From Desulfovibrio sp. (GTDB taxonomy: Bacteria > Desulfobacterota > Desulfovibrionia > Desulfovibrionales > Desulfovibrionaceae), in NCBI GenBank assembly GCA_016284885.1, contig JAEEPQ010000007.1, positions 1 to 38,173 of the forward strand: a stretch of DNA of 38,173 nt, read 5' to 3'. A program made the position numbers and the translations under genes. Below are positions 35,201 through 38,173 of this stretch, piece by piece. Under the pieces are notes generated by a model. The model saw only the letters and a program-made list of their open reading frames with translations. It was not told where the DNA came from and made no database searches. How positions within the stretch are numbered: the first letter of the stretch is position 1; each line of letters opens with the position of its first letter.

Positions 35201-35246
35201 TGACCTCGTCGCTCTTGTCGAAATATATGCTTGAGGAGGAAGCCAT
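32208..35246 (-). CDS. Unrecognised large membrane protein with PHP-like segment
   Basis: 1012 residues that I do not recognise as a known full-length protein. The N-terminal 150 residues look helical and soluble. Residues about 158-250 resemble a PHP phosphoesterase domain: a DDHVYD start, a GRKSPTHLIMDAWIKGIKTLTVIYDN segment where PHP proteins have SP..h...A...G..h..TDH, and GISVRIGLEFRV; several metal ligands seem replaced. Residues about 560-650 are a low-complexity linker with the repeat GSDSKGSDSKGS. Then about five predicted membrane helices (657-675, 679-702, 727-748, 757-778, 797-817) and a soluble C-terminus. GGAG precedes the ATG at 35246. Likely catalytically altered. Function unknown. 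Confidence 0.8.
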   Translation of the reverse strand: MASSSSIYFDKSDEVILHLVNRIIDSRSISSEPVLEPHLHPHGIKELVDTPVARMAYAVANLLRNLESGGVQARDRLLGLQVLYDEVLSSAHTTLRRNTARVLMQIMKSIVRAHGKEQRQLKLAHDFRAAAQGTPRIVRRLLKRYHLPEMDESWNQIAFDDHVYDMNTKGRKSPTHLIMDAWIKGIKTLTVIYDNCVSIEAAREILSAAAIVGISVRIGLEFRVPFRGRFIDVLWAPRGFSSNEDFLEFLASDKMQAFSDKGREVVSWERDQVLQFLAVWNDSLRPRYAAKYGIAIPPLGADDFLNFLGRGHASLPRLAECIFRLVRAPIEARIQALSQLPASEQTEELLKKKASLEGIRSDTIQDEWLNPDLHGELPQLSLPRDLEKLPELRRLAPYELMKELAKVNAGYRMVLCTTGLSVQDVMELLWDCKGMITHLEIFSMRGWMDGLMPDIHEIGELQVALNSGQGPRLKQMVRQMIRDMQESGDEERRAKFEQILHAIPTLWEHYRHSPLKSRIGTGSSSRARSFGMGLVVTDTLPARGVKMLEKRNPSPVIPVWAPVEEHVISREPEGSDSKGSDSKGSWLKSLSWLPGLSRFGRERRKEWVSPRDSMSVSQHGNIANLGGLASNSGAPIEDMEEGGRSPGIHYLNSGVSNFLKLVIGFVPAFLSFIYTQDWWVLQWLGAVIWFGITGVRNVVQMVLAAKGVSRNTLLHWRDQVSVSRLCDSLMYTGISVFLLEVIVRVWVLDDFFGMNVVTNPVLVFTVYNCVNGLYIFWHNIYRGFPRSAAYGNIFRAVPAIPIAAVYHAGLTQLLFACGVPDPSVYLIPSTAVVSKVASDTVAAVIEGFADSHMNMHMRAIDYRKKLQSIFDCYTRLELLFPQEDALIKLARPGGLEGRGGAEAKRLERALIVNALDLMYFWYCQPRAQDAFKRMVAGLTNADRTVFALSQLVLMREREVSQLMVDGLVGRSFARPLAFFLNRRKAYVKDVVHLCQPGRSRAMSTHKAVFGSG
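33492..33526 (-). repeat. Short in-frame tandem repeat in the 1012-aa gene
   Basis: The 15-bp unit GAGCCCTTGCTGTCG occurs twice in tandem and begins a third time. It codes for GSDSK repeats in the linker before the membrane part. It is probably a length-variable linker. Confidence 0.7.
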
Positions 35247-35284
35247 GGCTCTTGCTCCGAAAATTCAATGAAGTCGCAAAGACC

Positions 35285-35313
35285 AGAATAGCCTTTTCCA
35301 CGGCATTCTTCAA
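35285..35313 (-). promoter_or_regulatory. Candidate promoter of the 1012-aa gene
   Basis: TTGAAG, a 17-nt spacer and TATTCT on the minus strand, 40-70 bp before the ATG. It would drive the large gene and perhaps the following genes. Confidence 0.45.
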
Positions 35314-35329
35314 GGGCGCAGCCCGCTTC

Positions 35330-35358
35330 TTCACAGGAAAGGCCCTTTTGGCTATGCT
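35330..35358 (+). promoter_or_regulatory. Candidate promoter of the BMP-family gene
   Basis: TTCACA, a 17-nt spacer and TATGCT on the plus strand, about 40-65 bp before the ATG. It lies next to the opposing promoter of the 1012-aa gene, so a shared regulator could act on both. Confidence 0.5.
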
Positions 35359-35396
35359 TGAAGCTTCAGCCCTGCAAAGCCCCAAGGAGGCCTGCC

Positions 35397-36428
35397 ATGT
35401 CCGTATTTCCGCCCCTGCGCGCGATCCTCGCCGGCGCCCTACTCCTGCTCCCCGCCCTCCTGCTTCCGGCCTGCCCCGCCCTGGCCGGGGAGGCGGCCAA
35501 GCCCGCCTGCGCCCTGCTGCTCGAGAGCGCGGCCCCCGACGGCGGCATGGCGGACATGCTGCGCGAAGGCTTTGCCCGGACCTGCCAGCGATTTGGCCTT
35601 CAAGGCGAGGTCGTCATCGCCGACCCCGACAGCCAGGACCAGACGGCCGTCTTTCAGGACGCCTGCCAGCGATTCGGCCTCGTGCTCGTGGCCGAGGGGC
35701 GGCTGCACGAGATCCTGCGCAACAACGCGGCCCGCTATCCCAGGGTCATGTTCGGCTGCATCGACACGGGCGTGCGCGCCCGCAACATCATGTCCGTCAC
35801 CTTCGAGGACAACCAGGGCACCTTCCTGGCAGGGGCGCTGGCGGCCATGCTCGTCCAGCCAGGCCAGCACCTCGGCTGGCTCGGTTCCGAGCCCACGCCC
35901 GTCATGAAGAACATGCTCAAGGGCTTCACCGACGGTGCCCAGGTCACGAGGCCCGGCACGCGCGTCTTCGCCCGCATGACAGGCTTCAACAAGGCCCTCG
36001 AGACCGGCGAGGCCGTACGCGATCTGGCAGGCAGGAACTGCGGAGCCATTCTCGTCGCAGCCGGCTACGGCTCCCGCGGCGCCTACAACGCCGCCGGGTC
36101 CTCCCCTGCCCTGCTGATCGGCCTTGACCGCGACCAGTCCGGCCAGGCGCCCTCCCGGGTGCCCTTCTCCGTGGTCAAGCGCTTCGACCGGGCCGTGGAG
36201 GAAATCGTTGCTGCCTATGCCAGCGGCCAGTTCCAGGGCGCGAAGATTCTGGTCTACGATCTGGCCAACCAGGGCGTGGACATCGCCGTTGCCAAGGCCT
36301 TCAAGGCCAAGCGGGGCCTTCCTGCCAACTTCGAGACCAGGCTTGGCGAACTGAGGCGCGAGATAGCCAAGGGCGCCATCCGCTTCGAGGACCTGCACAA
36401 CCCCACCCTTTGCGAGTGCAACTTCTAG
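35397..36428 (+). CDS. BMP-family (Med/PnrA-like) periplasmic binding protein
   Basis: Probably the substrate-binding part of a nucleoside-type ABC importer. The start is at the ATG at 35397 behind AAGGAGG; the track start is 39 bases upstream. 343 residues. A signal sequence (AILAGALLLLPALLLPACPALAG) has a cysteine in LLPAC, which could be a non-ideal lipobox or simply lie before a signal peptidase I site. The BMP domain runs from about residue 35 with FGCIDTGVRARNIMSVTFEDNQGTFLAGALAA, GWLGSEPTPVMKNMLKGFTDGA, and later VPFSVVKRFDRAVEEIV. No permease or ATPase is adjacent. The protein ends in a cysteine pair, CECNF. Confidence 0.85.
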   Translation: MSVFPPLRAILAGALLLLPALLLPACPALAGEAAKPACALLLESAAPDGGMADMLREGFARTCQRFGLQGEVVIADPDSQDQTAVFQDACQRFGLVLVAEGRLHEILRNNAARYPRVMFGCIDTGVRARNIMSVTFEDNQGTFLAGALAAMLVQPGQHLGWLGSEPTPVMKNMLKGFTDGAQVTRPGTRVFARMTGFNKALETGEAVRDLAGRNCGAILVAAGYGSRGAYNAAGSSPALLIGLDRDQSGQAPSRVPFSVVKRFDRAVEEIVAAYASGQFQGAKILVYDLANQGVDIAVAKAFKAKRGLPANFETRLGELRREIAKGAIRFEDLHNPTLCECNF

Positions 36429-36503
36429 GCTGCGTTCGGCAAGTCCCCCTGCATGCAAGAGGCTTCTTCCCGAATCCTGGAGATGGGGCCCCAGAGTCCG
36501 GGC

Positions 36504-36530
36504 AAAAAAAGAGCGCCCTCTTCAGGGCGC
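36504..36530 (-). terminator. Terminator of the SRP RNA gene
   Basis: A 7-bp GC stem GCGCCCT/AGGGCGC with a 4-nt loop is followed on the minus strand by CTCTTTTTTT. It is the strongest intrinsic terminator in the window. Confidence 0.85.
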
Positions 36531-36550
36531 GTCTTGATGCTTTTTCGCTG

Positions 36551-36639
36551 GTGGGCCGGGCACCCGGCAACCTCTGTTACCGCTGCTTCCTTTCGGACCT
36601 GACGGGGTTGGCAGCGCTGCCGCCACCCGGCTTGGGAGC
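36551..36639 (-). ncRNA. ffs: 4.5S/SRP RNA (small bacterial type)
   Basis: The minus strand contains the conserved Ffh-binding core GTCAGGTCCGAAAGGAAGCAGC with the GGAA-type tetraloop and the asymmetric loop. Flanking segments pair with each other (GCCGGG at the 5' side with CCCGGC at the 3' side). This RNA is the scaffold of the signal recognition particle, which targets membrane proteins. The exact ends are uncertain by about ten bases. A strong terminator follows about 20 bp downstream. Confidence 0.88.
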
Positions 36640-36707
36640 TTCTTTACATGCTGGCGCACCTTGCTGTCAACGGCAAAAGCAGGGCATGCGTGAACGGCCT
36701 TGCCCAG

Positions 36708-37544
36708 CTACGCCCCGCGCGTCCCGTCCAGCATGCCGTAGTCCGCAAGGAGCGAGGCCGCGTTGCCCATGAGGCGCTCGAGGCGGTCGTCGCTCCAGTC
36801 GGTCTTCTTCTTGAGGCGCCGCATCTCCTCCTCGGGGCGGTAGATGGGCCAGTCCGTGCCAAAGCAGTAGTGGTCCTCCGGAAGGAGGCCGAAGAGCCGG
36901 CCGAGATCCGAGCGGGAGACGAAGGGCGTGGTGCTTGAGGTGTCGAGCCAGAGGTGCGCCGGCGGGATCCCCCTGAGCACGTCCATGGCGAGGTTCCACA
37001 TGCGGTAGCCGCCCATGTGGGCGGCAATGACGTCGAGGCGCGGAAAGCGGTGCACGATGCGCTTGAGCTCCATGGGCGAGGAGAGCGCAAGGCTGGCGTG
37101 CTCAGTGAAGCTGCCGATGTGGAAGAGGATGACGAAGCGCCCGCTGCAGGCCTCAAAGATGGGCTCGAACGCTGGATCGGCCATGTGGAAGCCCTGGAAG
37201 TCGGGATGCAGCTTCAGGCCCCGTATGCCGGCCCGCTCGAGGCGGTCGAGCTCGGCCTCCCACTTGGCAAAGCCCGGATGCAGGGTGCCGAAGGCAACGC
37301 CGCATCCCGCGTCGCTGCCGTGCACCTCGATGGCGTAGTTGTTGGCAGGGACGACCTGCGAGGCCGAGGTGGCCGCGCACAGGAGGGCGTAGCGGTCTAT
37401 GCCGGCCGCCTGCTCCTGCCGTTCCAGATCCGCGAGCAGGCCCGAGGCCTGGCAGCGGAGGCCGTAGGTGCGCTCGAGGGAGGCCACCGCTCTGGCGGCG
37501 ATGCGGGGATGGAAGGCGTGGGTGTGGATGTCGATGGCAAGCAT
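36708..37544 (-). CDS. TIM-barrel amidohydrolase (Amidohydro_2 family)
   Basis: A metal-dependent hydrolase or decarboxylase of the amidohydrolase-2 group, 278 residues. The N-terminal metal site is IDIHTHAFHP; later strands carry GLKLHPDFQGF, VILFHIGS, VIAAHMGGYRMWN and the C-terminal acid FGTDWPIY, in the order expected for this fold. The cytoplasmic start at 37544 has no strong ribosome-binding site. It lies 25 bp after the dehydrogenase gene and is probably co-transcribed, so both may act on a small hydroxy or keto acid. The substrate cannot be identified. Confidence 0.85.
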   Translation of the reverse strand: MLAIDIHTHAFHPRIAARAVASLERTYGLRCQASGLLADLERQEQAAGIDRYALLCAATSASQVVPANNYAIEVHGSDAGCGVAFGTLHPGFAKWEAELDRLERAGIRGLKLHPDFQGFHMADPAFEPIFEACSGRFVILFHIGSFTEHASLALSSPMELKRIVHRFPRLDVIAAHMGGYRMWNLAMDVLRGIPPAHLWLDTSSTTPFVSRSDLGRLFGLLPEDHYCFGTDWPIYRPEEEMRRLKKKTDWSDDRLERLMGNAASLLADYGMLDGTRGA

Positions 37545-37569
37545 GCCCCAGTATTCCCCAGAAGCGCTC

Positions 37570-38173
37570 CTAGGCCTGCCGTGCCGGCTTGTTGACGACG
37601 TTGACGGGCGTGCCTTCCATCCAGCGCCTGATATTCTCGCCGACCATGCTGATGATGCGCTGGCGGGACTGGACCGAGGCCCAGGCGATGTGGGGCGTGA
37701 TCACGGCGTTGGGCGCTGCCAGCAGGGGATTGTCCTCTGCCGGCGGCTCAGTGGAGAGCACGTCCGTGGCAAAGCCCGCCACCTTGCCCTCCACGAGGGC
37801 CCTGGCGAGATCGGCGTCGCAGACGAGGCCTCCGCGGGCCGCGTTCACGATGTAGGCGCCGTCCTTCATCTCGGCGATGCGCTCCGCGCAGACGAGGCCC
37901 CTAGTCTCCGGCGCGAGCGGGCAGTGCAGAGAAATCACGTCCGACTCCGCGAAGACCTGGTCCATGGAGGCAAAGGCGAAGGGCGTGTAGCTAGGCGGGT
38001 TTTGGGGCGTGCGACAGCAGGCGAGCACCTTCATGCCGAAGGCGTGGGCGAGCTCGCCCACCTTTCGGCCTATGGCGCCGAAGCCCACGAGGCCCATGGT
38101 GAGGCCAGCCAGGTTGACCGGAGTCTTGAGCCAGTAGCACCACACGTTGCGGCGGGTCCAGCCGCCGCGGCGC
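37570..38173 (-). CDS. D-2-hydroxyacid dehydrogenase, N-terminus outside window
   Basis: The frame is open to the window edge, so the true start is beyond 38173; the track's start at 38145 is a GTG inside the coding sequence. About 200 residues are visible. The NAD-binding loop is GLVGFGAIGRKV, followed by the catalytic Arg in NAARGG, the Asp/Glu in ATDVLSTEPP and the His in PHIAWASVQSR, so the active site is complete. The family includes glycerate, hydroxypyruvate and lactate dehydrogenases; WCYWLKTPVNLAG before the loop resembles glycerate-dehydrogenase-like members. The specific substrate is not certain. Confidence 0.9.
   Translation of the reverse strand, partial: RRGGWTRRNVWCYWLKTPVNLAGLTMGLVGFGAIGRKVGELAHAFGMKVLACCRTPQNPPSYTPFAFASMDQVFAESDVISLHCPLAPETRGLVCAERIAEMKDGAYIVNAARGGLVCDADLARALVEGKVAGFATDVLSTEPPAEDNPLLAAPNAVITPHIAWASVQSRQRIISMVGENIRRWMEGTPVNVVNKPARQA

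Overview
This is a GC-rich bacterial chromosome window. It most likely comes from the Desulfovibrionaceae (a Desulfovibrio, Mailhella or Bilophila relative). That assignment is an inference from gene content and order: argS followed by a SPOR-like gene and an mla cluster, ilvBNC behind DUF465/YggT/HAD genes, and a PglB/STT3 oligosaccharyltransferase. No rRNA or other phylogenetic marker was compared.

Layout. 1-2400 is the edge of an integrated element. A DUF4338 (DruA-like) gene runs off the left end and is missing from the supplied ORF track. It is followed upstream by a P4-type tyrosine integrase that faces a tRNA-Ser(CGA), the usual attachment site for such elements. 2386-2650 holds tRNA-Ser and tRNA-Glu(CTC), both on the minus strand, with terminators and one good promoter. 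2747-16981 is core housekeeping, mostly on the minus strand: universal stress protein, proA-nadD, a two-domain RCK potassium channel (plus strand), a secreted GH3 glycosidase with a small secreted protein, class II fructose-bisphosphatase, glutamine-dependent NAD synthase, a NUDIX hydrolase, a TsaC-type protein, rlmH (plus), a PglB/STT3 oligosaccharyltransferase and rsmG. 17172-25351 is one long plus-strand cluster: fabD, argS, a SPOR-like membrane protein, mlaE-F-D-C-A and a solitary DppD-type ATPase.

25468-35246 returns to the minus strand. It holds an HSL-family esterase, ilvC, ilvN, ilvB, a DUF465 protein, YggT, a HAD phosphatase, an unrecognised 286-aa protein and an unrecognised 1012-aa membrane protein with a PHP-like segment. 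A BMP-family periplasmic binding protein diverges from the 1012-aa gene. The end of the window has the 4.5S/SRP RNA gene with a strong terminator, a TIM-barrel amidohydrolase and a truncated D-2-hydroxyacid dehydrogenase.

How the genes work together. The mla genes encode an ABC/MCE phospholipid transport path from the inner membrane (MlaEFD) through the periplasm (MlaC) to the outer membrane (MlaA). ilvBNC gives the first shared steps of branched-chain amino-acid synthesis. nadD and nadE are the last two steps of NAD synthesis. proA belongs to proline synthesis. The points most worth a second look are the integrated-element edge with its DUF4338 gene, the 1012-aa PHP-like membrane protein with its 286-aa neighbour, the head-to-head overlapping start codons of the TsaC-type gene and rlmH, the apparently mirrored fabD/rsmG promoters, and an MlaA without a lipobox cysteine. 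I found no CRISPR array and no complete insertion sequence.
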